Position numbers and translations under genes: made by a program
Shown: positions 8,422 through 15,910 of the stretch, piece after piece
Position numbering within the stretch: position 1 is the first letter of the stretch
How the letters are laid out: the number at the start of each line of letters is the position of its first letter
Assembly (NCBI GenBank): GCA_943908365.1
Contig: CALTTH010000044.1
Location: 1-42,131 of the forward strand
Source: an uncultured Hyphomicrobiales bacterium
GTDB lineage: Bacteria > Pseudomonadota > Alphaproteobacteria > Rhizobiales > Rhizobiaceae
Length of the DNA: 42,131 bases
Direction: 5' to 3'
Notes under the pieces: generated by a model
The model's database searches: none
What the model saw: the letters and a program-made list of their open reading frames with translations, nothing else
Told to the model about the DNA's origin: nothing

Positions 8422-9798
8422 ATGGCACAGAATTGGACGCCCGGTAGCTGGAGACAGAAGCCCATCCAGCAGGTTCCGCAATATCCGGACGCTGCTGCGC
8501 TTGCAGCAACGGAAGCCCAGCTTGCAAGCTATCCCCCGCTGGTTTTTGCCGGCGAAGCACGCCGTCTGAAGAAGCAGCTTGCCAGCGTTGCCGAAGGCGA
8601 AGCCTTCCTTCTGCAGGGTGGCGATTGCGCCGAAAGCTTCCTGGAGCATGGCGCCGACAACATTCGCGACTTCTTCCGTGCCTTCCTGCAGATGGCCGTC
8701 GTCCTGACCTATGGCGCGCAGTTGCCCGTCGTGAAGGTCGGCCGCATCGCCGGTCAGTTCGCCAAGCCGCGCTCGTCCAACATCGAAGCGCAAAATGGCG
8801 TGGAGCTGCCGTCCTACCGTGGTGACATCATCAACGGTATCGAGTTCAACGAAGCCTCGCGCATTCCCAACCCGGAGCGCCAGCTGGACGCCTACCGCCA
8901 GTCGGCTGCAACGCTGAACCTGCTTCGCGCTTTCGCCATGGGCGGCTATGCCAATCTGGAAAACGTGCATCAGTGGATGCTGGGCTTCGTCAAGGATTCC
9001 CCGCAGGCGGATCGTTACCGTAAGCTTGCCGGTCGCATCTCCGAAACCATGGACTTCATGAAGGCGATCGGCATCAGTGCCGACAACAATCCGAGCCTTC
9101 GCGAAACGGACTTTTTCACCAGCCACGAGGCACTGCTTCTCGGCTATGAAGAAGCATTGACCCGTATCGACTCCACCTCGGGTGATTGGTACGCAACCTC
9201 CGGCCACATGCTGTGGATCGGTGACCGTACGCGCCAGCTCGATCACGCGCATGTGGAATATTTCCGCGGCATCAAGAACCCGATCGGTCTGAAGTGCGGC
9301 CCGTCGCTGCAGCCGGACAATCTGATCCAGCTCATCGACGCGCTGAACCCTGCCAACGAAGCAGGACGCCTGACGCTGATCTGCCGCTTTGGTCATGACA
9401 AGGTTGCCGACCATCTGCCGAAGCTCATCCGCGCCGTTGAGAAGGAGGGCCGTAAGGTCATCTGGTCCTGCGACCCGATGCACGGCAACACCATCACGCT
9501 CAACCACTACAAGACGCGTCCATTCGAGCGCATTCTGTCGGAAGTAGAAAGCTTCTTCCAGATCCACCGCGCTGAAGGCACGCATCCAGGCGGGATCCAC
9601 ATCGAGATGACCGGCAAGGACGTGACGGAATGCACCGGCGGTGCGCGCGCCGTGACTGCCGATTCGCTGTCCGATCGCTACCACACACATTGCGACCCGC
9701 GCCTCAACGCGGATCAGGCTCTGGAACTGGCGTTCCTCTTGTCCGAACGGATGAAGAGCGGTCGCGACGAAAAGCGGCTGGCCGTCGCCAACGCCTGA
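8422..9798 (+). CDS. Class II 3-deoxy-7-phosphoheptulonate (DAHP) synthase
   Basis: This protein of about 458 residues condenses phosphoenolpyruvate with erythrose-4-phosphate in the first step of the shikimate pathway. It is the plant-type (class II, AroA-II) form. The N-terminus WTPGSWR, the metal-ligand Cys in QGGDCAESF, the PEP-binding segment KCGPSLQP, the metal His in DPMHGN, the Glu in HIEMTGKDVTEC and the Asp in CDPRLN are all visible. A GTG at 8413 is also in frame, but the ATG at 8422 with AGGTG five bases upstream gives the usual MAQNW start. The gene is monocistronic with a terminator. Naming differs between genomes (aroF, aroG), so no symbol is given. Confidence 0.93.
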   Translation: MAQNWTPGSWRQKPIQQVPQYPDAAALAATEAQLASYPPLVFAGEARRLKKQLASVAEGEAFLLQGGDCAESFLEHGADNIRDFFRAFLQMAVVLTYGAQLPVVKVGRIAGQFAKPRSSNIEAQNGVELPSYRGDIINGIEFNEASRIPNPERQLDAYRQSAATLNLLRAFAMGGYANLENVHQWMLGFVKDSPQADRYRKLAGRISETMDFMKAIGISADNNPSLRETDFFTSHEALLLGYEEALTRIDSTSGDWYATSGHMLWIGDRTRQLDHAHVEYFRGIKNPIGLKCGPSLQPDNLIQLIDALNPANEAGRLTLICRFGHDKVADHLPKLIRAVEKEGRKVIWSCDPMHGNTITLNHYKTRPFERILSEVESFFQIHRAEGTHPGGIHIEMTGKDVTECTGGARAVTADSLSDRYHTHCDPRLNADQALELAFLLSERMKSGRDEKRLAVANA

Positions 9799-9822
9799 TC
9801 TCGTTGACAGGTAGACATACAG

Positions 9823-9856
9823 AAGCCGCCCGAGCGATCCGGCGGCTTTCTTGTTT
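9823..9856 (+). terminator. Terminator of the DAHP synthase gene
   Basis: An 8-bp perfect stem (9823-9830 with 9841-9848) is followed by TCTTGTTTT. Confidence 0.8.
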
Positions 9857-9865
9857 TAAGCAGAG

Positions 9866-11596
9866 TTATTGAACCAACACGGGCTGCATGCAGCGCAGAT
9901 CGGTCACCCGCACATCCGCTTCGCCAATCTTCACGCCCAGCACGAGCAGGGTGTTGTAGAGCAGCTCATCGATCGGTTTCGTTGCAGCACCCAACGTATC
10001 GGCAAGCGCTGCCTGGAGAACTGTGGGTGAGCCAATCGTCAGGAACAGCACGTTGATATCGAGGTCGAGCTTTTTCAGGAGCGAGGTGACGAGCGATGTG
10101 GTTACATCCTTCGTCGAGACCTGCTTGATTTTGCCGAGCTGGATTTCCGATTGATAGAAGGTTAGTCGGCTCTTCGTCATGTTGCCGCTGTTGATCTGCG
10201 CCATGCCGTTGATCCTGACCACGGCAGAATCGACGATCGACGCTTTGGTAACGCGTGGCGTGCGCCCGAAATTGTTGAATGCACTGGTATCGACATTGCC
10301 GAGCGATATCTCAGCAAGACCCGGGACCACATCAATATCCACCGCACCATTACCGGGCGTCATGCAACGGATGTCGGCAAGCCGTGCCTCCGCATTGGCC
10401 ACCTCGACATAGAGAGGGATCTGAACCTGCAGGCCGAGAAGCGCCTTCAATCCTACCACGGAAGTATCGACCGCGAGGCGTGTCTGTGCCGTGCGGACGA
10501 CGGTGCCGGATGTGCCAACGGCCAAGGGCGGGGTGCTGACCGGAGGCTCGCCCACCGCCAGCGTGATCTTGGTTCCGGCAAGCCCCGGAACGGACGCGCC
10601 CGCATTGATCGCAATCTGCTGACTTCCGTTGCCGGCAACCGCTGCGGCGGAGATGAGATCGAAGACACCTGCCTTAACCTTGAGATTTTCGCTGTTTCCG
10701 ACCATCGAGTCGAGAAATGGACCGAGATTGACGATCTTCTCAAGAGGAAGGCTGATGCTGCTCTTGTTTGCCGTCCGCTCCAAGGTCTTGATGGCAGCCG
10801 CGACGGAGGGCGACAGGCCGCTGGTGCGCCCAACGGCGCTGAGAAACTTGCTGACGGTCACATCCACGGCGAGCACCTCGCGGTAGGTGCCAGCCTGTAA
10901 GCCGAGGTCGACCGCAAGGACATCGATGACCTTCAACAAATTGACGTCAGCGCTGACGAGCGCCTGATAGTCCATCAGCTTGAGATTGACGGATGAACCG
11001 AGGAGTCCGCTGAGAAGCGAATTGAGGATACCTTCATTGAGTGACAGCAGACGCGACCCCACGGAGAAGGCCGCTACACGCTGTGCTGCCGCCGTTCCGA
11101 CTGCCGACACCTTGGGTGGCGTGGTGAAGCTCGACGCGAAAAAGAGCGCACCTCGTTCAACGATCTCGACCTTCACCGCATTGGCCGCTGTAGCATTTGC
11201 AACAAACCGCTGGCCGACCTGAGTGTTCGGGTCAGACACATAACGACCCTTGGTGATCTCGGCATAGCCGTCCATCCCAGGCACTTCACCGTTTATATCG
11301 ACAGGCACGATACCCGTATCCGTCAGCACGCCTTCCGGAATTTTGACGCCCAGCTTTTTGCCGTTGAGCTTGAAGTGCTGCAACACCGCCTGTTCCGGAT
11401 TGGGAGCGCCGGCAGCAGAAATAGCGGCGAGATCGGCTGTCTGCTGAAGCTCCCGCTTTTGTAGCGTCAGCGCCCCGTAATCGACGCCGAGTGCCAGAAT
11501 GCCGGCAAAGAGCGGTGCGGTGAGCCCGGCCATGATGGCAATGTTGCCGGATGTGTTTTGCCAGAAAAGCGATTGCTGAAATGCTGCTTTGTCCAT
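9866..11596 (-). CDS. TadG-like pilus assembly / TadE-TadG family protein
   Basis: This 576-residue protein has an N-terminal TadE/TadG-like segment (TSGNIAIMAGLTAPLFAGILALGVDYG begins near residue 16) with one membrane helix, followed by a long extracytoplasmic region. That region has two late cysteine-containing repeats (LADIRCMTP and VTDLRCMQP), which may form a disulfide. TadG-type proteins act with Flp pilus systems or in envelope assembly. No Flp pilin or TadA-C genes are near, so this may be one of the orphan TadE/G pairs seen in Rhizobiaceae. The ATG at 11596 lies one base after the stop of the tadE-like gene and has a GGAGGGG ribosome-binding site, so the two genes are coupled. Confidence 0.75.
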   Translation of the reverse strand: MDKAAFQQSLFWQNTSGNIAIMAGLTAPLFAGILALGVDYGALTLQKRELQQTADLAAISAAGAPNPEQAVLQHFKLNGKKLGVKIPEGVLTDTGIVPVDINGEVPGMDGYAEITKGRYVSDPNTQVGQRFVANATAANAVKVEIVERGALFFASSFTTPPKVSAVGTAAAQRVAAFSVGSRLLSLNEGILNSLLSGLLGSSVNLKLMDYQALVSADVNLLKVIDVLAVDLGLQAGTYREVLAVDVTVSKFLSAVGRTSGLSPSVAAAIKTLERTANKSSISLPLEKIVNLGPFLDSMVGNSENLKVKAGVFDLISAAAVAGNGSQQIAINAGASVPGLAGTKITLAVGEPPVSTPPLAVGTSGTVVRTAQTRLAVDTSVVGLKALLGLQVQIPLYVEVANAEARLADIRCMTPGNGAVDIDVVPGLAEISLGNVDTSAFNNFGRTPRVTKASIVDSAVVRINGMAQINSGNMTKSRLTFYQSEIQLGKIKQVSTKDVTTSLVTSLLKKLDLDINVLFLTIGSPTVLQAALADTLGAATKPIDELLYNTLLVLGVKIGEADVRVTDLRCMQPVLVQ

Positions 11597-11597
11597 G

Positions 11598-12020
11598 TCA
11601 GACCCCTCCGATCCGGATTGTCGAGAAACGCTTGATGGTTTTTTCCGGAAGGGCATAGGAGTATAGGCTCCAGATCGGTAGCTCCGTCGCATCATACTCC
11701 ACGGTCACGGTGAACTGATTGCTATTGCTGAGATCGCTGCCTACCGTCACATGGAAATAGCGCTTGTCCATGAAGGCGTAGTTGAGAGCGCTTTTGGACA
11801 CGAAGTCCTTTGCCAGCGCCTCGCGTTCGTTGTTGTTCAATCCGGCAATGGCGGTTCTGGCGGCATCGGCTGCCACCTGCTGCACGGAATAGGCGGTCAT
11901 CAGATAGATGCCGTAGGCAATCATGGTCAGCAGGACCAGCAGAAAGATAGGGGCAATAATCGCAAATTCGACGGCAGATGAGCCAGCACGATTACGAAGC
12001 ATTCTTGCCATAAGTCCCAT
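11598..12020 (-). CDS. TadE-like pilus assembly protein
   Basis: This 140-residue minor-pilin-like protein has an N-terminal basic segment followed by SSAVEFAIIAPIFLLVLLTM, the TadE hallmark in which a Glu lies at the start of a single membrane helix. The rest would be extracytoplasmic. The ATG at 12020 has a CGGAGG element five bases upstream. It is the first gene of a two-gene unit with the TadG-like gene. Its promoter must lie in 12021-12203, which holds nothing else recognisable. Confidence 0.8.
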   Translation of the reverse strand: MGLMARMLRNRAGSSAVEFAIIAPIFLLVLLTMIAYGIYLMTAYSVQQVAADAARTAIAGLNNNEREALAKDFVSKSALNYAFMDKRYFHVTVGSDLSNSNQFTVTVEYDATELPIWSLYSYALPEKTIKRFSTIRIGGV

Positions 12021-12203
12021 GGCATCCTCCGATACGCTTGTTGCGTTATTTTCGGATATGCTAATTCAATCGGGTTGTTTTTTTCTTAATGACAAAGCTT
12101 TGGGTTGTGTCTCACTTTGGGATAGTCCCAATATGCCTTCATAAGTAGCGAAGATGATGGGTAACGATTATCCGGCGTAACAGGCGGACATCAGGCTTGG
12201 TCT

Positions 12204-12404
12204 TCAGATCAGCCGCAGGCCTCTGAAACTGACATGCCCGTCCTTGCCGATAATGATATGATCATGGACGACAATTCCAAGCGGCTTTGCTGTGTCGATG
12301 ATGGTCTTCGTCATATCGATATCGGCCTTGGACGGTGTCGGGTCTCCACTGGGATGATTGTGGACCATGCCATCCATTACGCTAAGACATTGATCAATAA
12401 GCAA
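12204..12404 (-). pseudogene. radC: radC, 3' remnant (JAB/MPN domain protein)
   Basis: Only the last ~53 codons of a RadC protein remain. The JAB motif HNHPSGDPTPSKAD and the C-terminal block HDHIIIGKDGHVSFRGLRLI are intact and typical of chromosomal RadC, but everything before VHNHPSG is missing. A full RadC is about 220-280 residues. The residues before it (MLIDQCLSVMDGM, ending near 12363) do not look like RadC, so homology breaks at about 12363. An ATG at 12404 allows a 66-codon reading frame, but it lacks the N-terminal helix-hairpin-helix domain. I interpret this as the chromosomal gene cut by the island, with the other half beyond the window or lost. Confidence 0.7.
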
Positions 12405-12449
12405 ATAATGTAAATTTCATAATGACTGGTGCCGGAGAATGGGGGCGGT

Positions 12450-12484
12450 TGATCATGCGTGAACGTGACCGTCACGTTTGATCA
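12450..12484. repeat. Compact palindrome at the island edge
   Basis: AACGTGAC (12462-12469) and GTCACGTT (12471-12478) form a perfect 8-bp inverted repeat with one central base. It is flanked by two copies of TGATCA (12450-12455 and 12479-12484). It lies immediately downstream of the AlpA-like gene. There is no U-run, so a protein-binding site (recombination or operator) fits better than a terminator. Confidence 0.4.
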
Positions 12485-12485
12485 C

Positions 12486-12758
12486 CTAGGTGCTCGCCGT
12501 GTCCCTTGGGGCACGGCATTGCACTTTATTCTTTTCATCCCAGGCATCAAGCTCATCGAGGGGGTAGAGCACGGCCTTGCCGATTTTGACGAAGGACGGT
12601 CCAAGACGCATCGCGCGCCAATTCCGTAGGGTCCCAACCGAAATACCACCTCGGTAGCGCTCAGCTACCTCCTCAGGCGTAAGGTATTTGCTATCTGGCA
12701 CTGCCGCCTCCTTCGGCAGCATGACCAAGGCCTTGCCGCCGCGTCTTGAGTTGATCAT
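12486..12758 (-). CDS. AlpA/excisionase-like helix-turn-helix protein
   Basis: This 90-residue protein has a single HTH_17/MerR-type domain (about residues 25-75: YLTPEEVAERY, then GTLRNWRAMRLGPSFVKIG, then VLYPLDELDAW). Such proteins act as excisionase-type or replication-linked regulators in phages and ICEs. A second ATG at 12722 would give a 78-residue protein starting nearer the domain, and I cannot decide between them. It lies between the radC break and the tRNA-like sequence, with no integrase beside it. I read it as a leftover of an integrated element. Confidence 0.65.
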   Translation of the reverse strand: MINSRRGGKALVMLPKEAAVPDSKYLTPEEVAERYRGGISVGTLRNWRAMRLGPSFVKIGKAVLYPLDELDAWDEKNKVQCRAPRDTAST

Positions 12759-13303
12759 CGCGGTAGTTCTTTGAGGGGCGCTTCGGGTTTAATTTTAAGG
12801 GCCAAAGACCGGTGCCTCACGCTGCCGCACGGACATACATGCTGCGCCATTCGCCGCCGCGAAAGACGTTCCCGGCTCGGGTCGGAGAAACGGATACCGT
12901 ATAGGCCACATAGGCGGGGTTGGACGAACTGCTTCCGTTGACTCGCCAGGTGCCGCGCAGATGCTGCGCAACGGTTATGTGGGCGATTTCGGGCCCGAGT
13001 TTCTGGCGGGTACGGCGGAATACGAAAGACGCGATTCCCTTCAAAATCCAGTTCCGAGAGGAGTGCCGGTTCGACCCCGGCCACCCGCACCATCATTCAG
13101 TGCTACCGTTGAAGGTGGAGACCACACGTTCGAGTCGTGTTCGGTGCGCTGTCTCTCTCCGAGATGGTCCAAAGTTATGGCGCTTGGCCGAGTCGTGACC
13201 CCGTCGTCGGATCATTCATCTACGTTGAACTAGCCAAAGCAGTCACCCAGCACACGGTGCTGGCTCGGCGTGCGGATCCCCGGAAAATGCGTACTCGTAT
13301 TGG
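12759..13303. other. 545-bp island-edge region without protein genes
   Basis: Apart from the tRNA-Leu-like sequence I see no gene. The long minus-strand reading frame across 12755-13096 is the usual artefact of translating a tRNA in antisense. A second T-arm-like hairpin (ACACG-TTCGAGT-CGTGT, 13124-13140) lies 32 bases after the CCA end but has no tRNA body around it. The rest (13150-13303) shows nothing recognisable. Confidence 0.4.
13006..13092 (+). tRNA. Degenerate tRNA-Leu(CAA)-like sequence; 3' half intact, possible attachment site
   Basis: The 3' half is canonical for a class II tRNA-Leu: loop TTCAAAA (13040-13046, anticodon CAA), a short variable arm, T-arm GCCGG-TTCGACC-CCGGC (13065-13081), an acceptor strand and CCA (13090-13092). 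The 5' half still gives six acceptor pairs (13006-13011 with 13083-13088) and a D stem. The 5' side of the anticodon stem (TTCCC, 13035-13039) cannot pair with TCCAG (13047-13051), and the last acceptor pair is A-C. So the tRNA is probably not functional. Intactness starting exactly at the anticodon loop is what integration by a tRNA-targeting tyrosine recombinase leaves behind. Confidence 0.45.
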
Positions 13304-13789
13304 CTATCCCGGCAGAGCAAACTTTGAATAGTGCTGCCGGATATACGCCAGCTTCGGATCAATGTAGCTCTGACAGAAAGGCCTGCTCGGATCGGTGCGG
13401 TAGTAGTTCTGATAGCGCGCATCCGATGCCCTAAAGCCCACAAACGATAGAACTAAGGTGTGCACCGCCTCGCCAGTCTCTTCGCCCAAGCGGGCAATTG
13501 CTTGCTCAGCTTCATGGCGCTGGCTCTCTTCAAATATATAAATCGCACTGCGATATTTGCTTTGCAGCGATCGGGCTCGCTTGGCGGAGTGCGTTCTGAG
13601 ATGGACCTCGGACAGCGTCGTCAAACCAATGACCGTGGGATCGAAGGTGACGATCACCCCCTCTGCCCAGGTGTTTGCCGGCGCCGTCGATTGTAGAAAA
13701 CCCTGGTCGACCTGCGTGACGCCGCGCAACGCTTGGAAAACACCCTCGGTGCACCAGTTGCAGCCTCCACCAAAGCCGACCTTTGCCAT
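13304..13789 (-). CDS. MsrA-family peptide-methionine (S)-S-oxide reductase, divergent GGCNWC form
   Basis: This 161-residue protein belongs to the MsrA fold. The usual GCFWG site is replaced by GGCNWC (Cys10 and Cys13), followed by TEGVFQALRGV, the conserved VTFDP strand, and SKYRSAIY in place of the usual PQYRS. The C-terminal portion (FQNYYRT-like, then CQSYIDPKL) supplies a further Cys. MsrA proteins reduce Met-S-sulfoxide; a second Cys two residues after the nucleophile suggests a changed recycling route. The ATG at 13789 with AGGAG six bases upstream is preferred over a TTG at 13795. It is the last gene of the dps unit. Confidence is high for the fold and moderate for activity. Confidence 0.8.
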   Translation of the reverse strand: MAKVGFGGGCNWCTEGVFQALRGVTQVDQGFLQSTAPANTWAEGVIVTFDPTVIGLTTLSEVHLRTHSAKRARSLQSKYRSAIYIFEESQRHEAEQAIARLGEETGEAVHTLVLSFVGFRASDARYQNYYRTDPSRPFCQSYIDPKLAYIRQHYSKFALPG

Positions 13790-13791
13790 CC

Positions 13792-14124
13792 TCAACTCCT
13801 GCGCAAAGGCAAAACGGCTAGGCCGGACCTATCGAGCTGGCTTACGAACGCGATGATACGCTGTCCGACATCGTCCGCCATTTCGACATGAGGGTAGTGC
13901 CCGGCGCCCGCGACAATCATGGTTCCGCCATTGATCCTCGAAGCCAAGCTCCGAGCTTCTTCGACAGGGTCCGGGAAGTCTGGATCCTTCGAGCCCATCA
14001 CGATGAGGCTTGGCACGGAGACTTCGTCTAGGAACGCTGCGGTGTCGGACTTGCCCGTGTCGTCGAAGGCTATCCTACCGCCCTCTGTCTGAATAAACTG
14101 GGTCTGCGCATCGTTAGACGCCAT
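13792..14124 (-). pseudogene. Internally deleted alpha/beta hydrolase
   Basis: The 110-residue frame joins the first strand of an alpha/beta hydrolase (FIQTEGGRIAFDDTG) directly to its last third. That last third holds FLDEVSVPSLIVMGSKDPDFPDP, with the acid Asp, and AGAGHYPHVEMAD, with the catalytic His. A normal enzyme is about 260-280 residues, so about 150 residues, including the nucleophile-elbow GxSxG, are missing. The frame is kept, so a short protein could still be made, but it cannot be a hydrolase. It lies between dps and the divergent msrA with a 2-base gap to the latter, so translation through it may matter for msrA expression. Confidence 0.6.
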
Positions 14125-14153
14125 GAAACGATCCGATCCGTTGAGCAGCAATC

Positions 14154-14648
14154 CTATCGGCTGACTTCGAAAAGAAACCACGCACGGCGTTCCGCCTCGT
14201 CGGTCCAGGTATCGATCAGGCCGGAGGTCGCATTGTCCTTCGCCTGATCGGCGACGTCCTTTGCGCGACGCAGCGACTCGACCATATGAAGATTATCAGC
14301 GCGCAATTCCGTCAGCATGTCCTGCGGCGTGACGAACTCCGCGTCGTTGTCCTTGATCGTCTGGTGGCGGGCGATATCGCCGATCGAGCGTATGGTCGTA
14401 TTGCCGGTCTTCCGGGCGCGCTCCGCCATCGCATCGGTCGCTGCGAGGATTTCCGCAGCTTGCTCATCGAGAAGGAGATGGTAGTCCCTGAAGTACGGGC
14501 CCGAGACATGCCAGTGAAAGTTCTTGGTCTTGAGGTAGACCGCATAGCTGTTCGCCAAAATGATCTTCAGCGCATCCGCGACCGTCATGGTCGCGCTTTC
14601 GTCCAGGTCAGAAGGTGAAGGCGCGGTTGCAGCACTGGAGTTTGTCAT
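14154..14648 (-). CDS. dps: Dps-family ferritin-like DNA-protection protein
   Basis: This protein of about 164 residues oxidises and stores iron with hydrogen peroxide and can coat DNA. The ferroxidase residues are recognisable: FHWHVSG (His45/His47), the DYHLLLDE stretch (His57, Asp61, Glu62) and DAMAERARKTG (Asp72, Glu76). The N-terminal ~20 residues are unstructured and Ser/Ala-rich. The frame is open upstream; I chose the ATG at 14648 because GAGAAAG lies just before it, while the ATG at 14669 has no clear ribosome-binding site. It is the first gene of a unit with the hydrolase remnant and msrA, and a TATAGTTTCGATA operator lies about 105 bases upstream of the start. Confidence 0.9.
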   Translation of the reverse strand: MTNSSAATAPSPSDLDESATMTVADALKIILANSYAVYLKTKNFHWHVSGPYFRDYHLLLDEQAAEILAATDAMAERARKTGNTTIRSIGDIARHQTIKDNDAEFVTPQDMLTELRADNLHMVESLRRAKDVADQAKDNATSGLIDTWTDEAERRAWFLFEVSR

Positions 14649-14750
14649 CGCTTGGACTTTCTCGATCATGGCTTGCACAACAGACCAGCGCCGATTCTTT
14701 CGCACGCTAAGGTACAGAAAATGAATTTACGTCAGGATGAAGTCCAATGA

Positions 14751-14778
14751 CCTGTAACTATAGTTTCGATAGTTCAGG
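14751..14778. promoter_or_regulatory. LysR-type operator, copy 1 (dps promoter)
   Basis: The core TATAGTTTCGATA lies at 14759-14771, inside a larger dyad: CCTG (14751-14754), AACTAT (14756-14761), ATAGTT (14769-14774) and CAGG (14775-14778). The same core occurs at three other island promoters. TAT-N7-ATA satisfies the T-N11-A rule for LysR-type sites. Confidence 0.75.
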
Positions 14779-14849
14779 CGACCAGAAACGAGCCTAGGGG
14801 CCTAGGTTCGCGCCCATCACGGTCACCACGTTTAGCGGTGAAGCCAAGC

Positions 14850-15116
14850 TCATGCGTCCGGTCGAAAGTGGAGCACGAACGCCACGACCTTTTCTGCGGA
14901 CATCTCACACGGCTTGAGTGAAGCCTTGCCCGCTGAGACGCGGTACAGGTTGAAGCTAACGATATCGGTTCCAGCCAGCTCTCGGGCAAAAAGGCTGTTA
15001 CGTCGGCCATCTTTGGAGCGGCGGACTGTAACGCCGAAGCGCCGGGCTTTGTAAGTGCCCCCACTATATCCGTCCGGTAGCTTAGCGAAAGCCGTATCGA
15101 ATTCTTTCTCCTCCAT
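14850..15116 (-). CDS. Small uncharacterised protein after glutaredoxin
   Basis: This 88-residue soluble protein has no family that I recognise. It has a mixed sequence with one Cys (KPCEMSAEKVV, about residue 69), no membrane segment and no signal peptide. The ATG at 15116 lies one base after the glutaredoxin stop, so it is translationally coupled to that gene. The frame is well used, with balanced codons, and it fills the space to the dps promoter. The tight coupling suggests it works with glutaredoxin or shares its stress role, but nothing in the sequence shows how. Confidence 0.55.
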   Translation of the reverse strand: MEEKEFDTAFAKLPDGYSGGTYKARRFGVTVRRSKDGRRNSLFARELAGTDIVSFNLYRVSAGKASLKPCEMSAEKVVAFVLHFRPDA

Positions 15117-15117
15117 T

Positions 15118-15393
15118 TCACGTCACTGGTGGCCGTCCGATGGCGAGCAGCTGGTCGAGCCCGCCTCTGGCATCGAGGGCATGGAGTTCGTCAGAGCCGC
15201 CCACATGCGTGCCGTTGATGAATATCTGCGGCACGGTCCTTCGACCTGAGACGTCGATCATCGCTTTTCGGTTTTCCGCACTAGCCTCGATGTCGACTTC
15301 CGTGAACGCTACCCCCTTTTTTGTAAGCAGCGCTTTCGCTCTGCGGCAGTATGGGCACCAACTCGTGACATAGAGGAGGACTTCTGGCTTCAT
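15118..15393 (-). CDS. Glutaredoxin (GrxC type, dithiol)
   Basis: This 91-residue thioredoxin-fold protein has the dithiol active site CPYC (Cys13 to Cys16) and the conserved TVPQIFING cis-Pro loop (about residues 53-61), followed by the GGSDEL glutathione-binding motif (about 65-70). It reduces protein disulfides and glutathionylated proteins using glutathione, linking to chromosomal gor. The frame extends upstream, but the ATG at 15393 gives the standard MKPEVLLYVTSWCPYC start. It heads a two-gene unit with the 88-residue protein and lies 139 bases after the response-regulator stop. I see no copy of either island operator in that gap. Confidence 0.93.
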   Translation of the reverse strand: MKPEVLLYVTSWCPYCRRAKALLTKKGVAFTEVDIEASAENRKAMIDVSGRRTVPQIFINGTHVGGSDELHALDARGGLDQLLAIGRPPVT

Positions 15394-15532
15394 TTTGCAT
15401 CTCCAATCGTTGACGCGTGACGTGAGTCCTTCGCGGCAGAACCTAAGTATCACCGCGACTCTCGAACGGCTGGGAGCGAGGGCGCAAAACTACGTGACGG
15501 CTGATTTGAGGCAGGCCGCAAGATCCAGGTCA

Positions 15533-15910
15533 TCACGCAGCCATTTTCCTGACCGCATCCAGCACCCGGTCTTGCCGGTATGGCTTGGAGAAGAATGGAA
15601 TATCCGCTGGGACAACAGCTTCTTCCGGCCACGGCCTTCCGGACGTGATTATGATCTGAATGGTCGGCCATTTGTTTCGAATACGGATGGCTAGCATGAT
15701 GCCGTCGATGCCGCCCGGCATGTCCACGTCGGTGAAGACGACCCGGATGTCGCGCCGTTCTTCCAAAGCCACGAGCGCAGCAGAGGCATCTGATGCTTCC
15801 AGCACTTCGAAGCCGGCTTCTTCAATCATGTCCGATGCAAAGAGACGGAGAAGTGGCTCATCTTCCACGACAAGCACGACTGGTTTGTTCATTCCACACA
15901 CGTACTCCAT
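15533..15910 (-). CDS. Single-domain response regulator (CheY-like receiver)
   Basis: This receiver domain of about 119-125 residues has no output domain. The acidic pocket is VVEDEP, the phosphoacceptor is Asp in VVFTDVDMP, the switch residue lies in IITSGRP and the conserved Lys is in FFSKPY. Two starts are possible: an ATG at 15910 overlapping the kinase stop as TGATG, or the ATG at 15892 (MNKPVVLVVEDE), which gives the compact domain. It follows the HWE kinase in the same unit and is its obvious partner. Without an output domain it probably signals by protein contact, as in the alphaproteobacterial general stress pathway, or acts as a phosphate sink. Confidence 0.88.
   Translation of the reverse strand: MEYVCGMNKPVVLVVEDEPLLRLFASDMIEEAGFEVLEASDASAALVALEERRDIRVVFTDVDMPGGIDGIMLAIRIRNKWPTIQIIITSGRPWPEEAVVPADIPFFSKPYRQDRVLDAVRKMAA

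Noticed and set aside
8362..9690. 442-codon minus-strand reading frame opposite the DAHP synthase
   Set aside because: Antisense shadow; all conserved motifs lie on the plus strand.
12755..13096. Minus-strand reading frame of 113 codons
   Set aside because: It is the antisense translation of the tRNA-Leu-like sequence and its flank, a well-known artefact; no ribosome-binding site or family.
13087..13147. A second tRNA around the T-arm-like hairpin at 13124-13140
   Set aside because: Only a T-arm and five possible acceptor pairs are seen, the span is 61 bases, and no anticodon arm or CCA follows.
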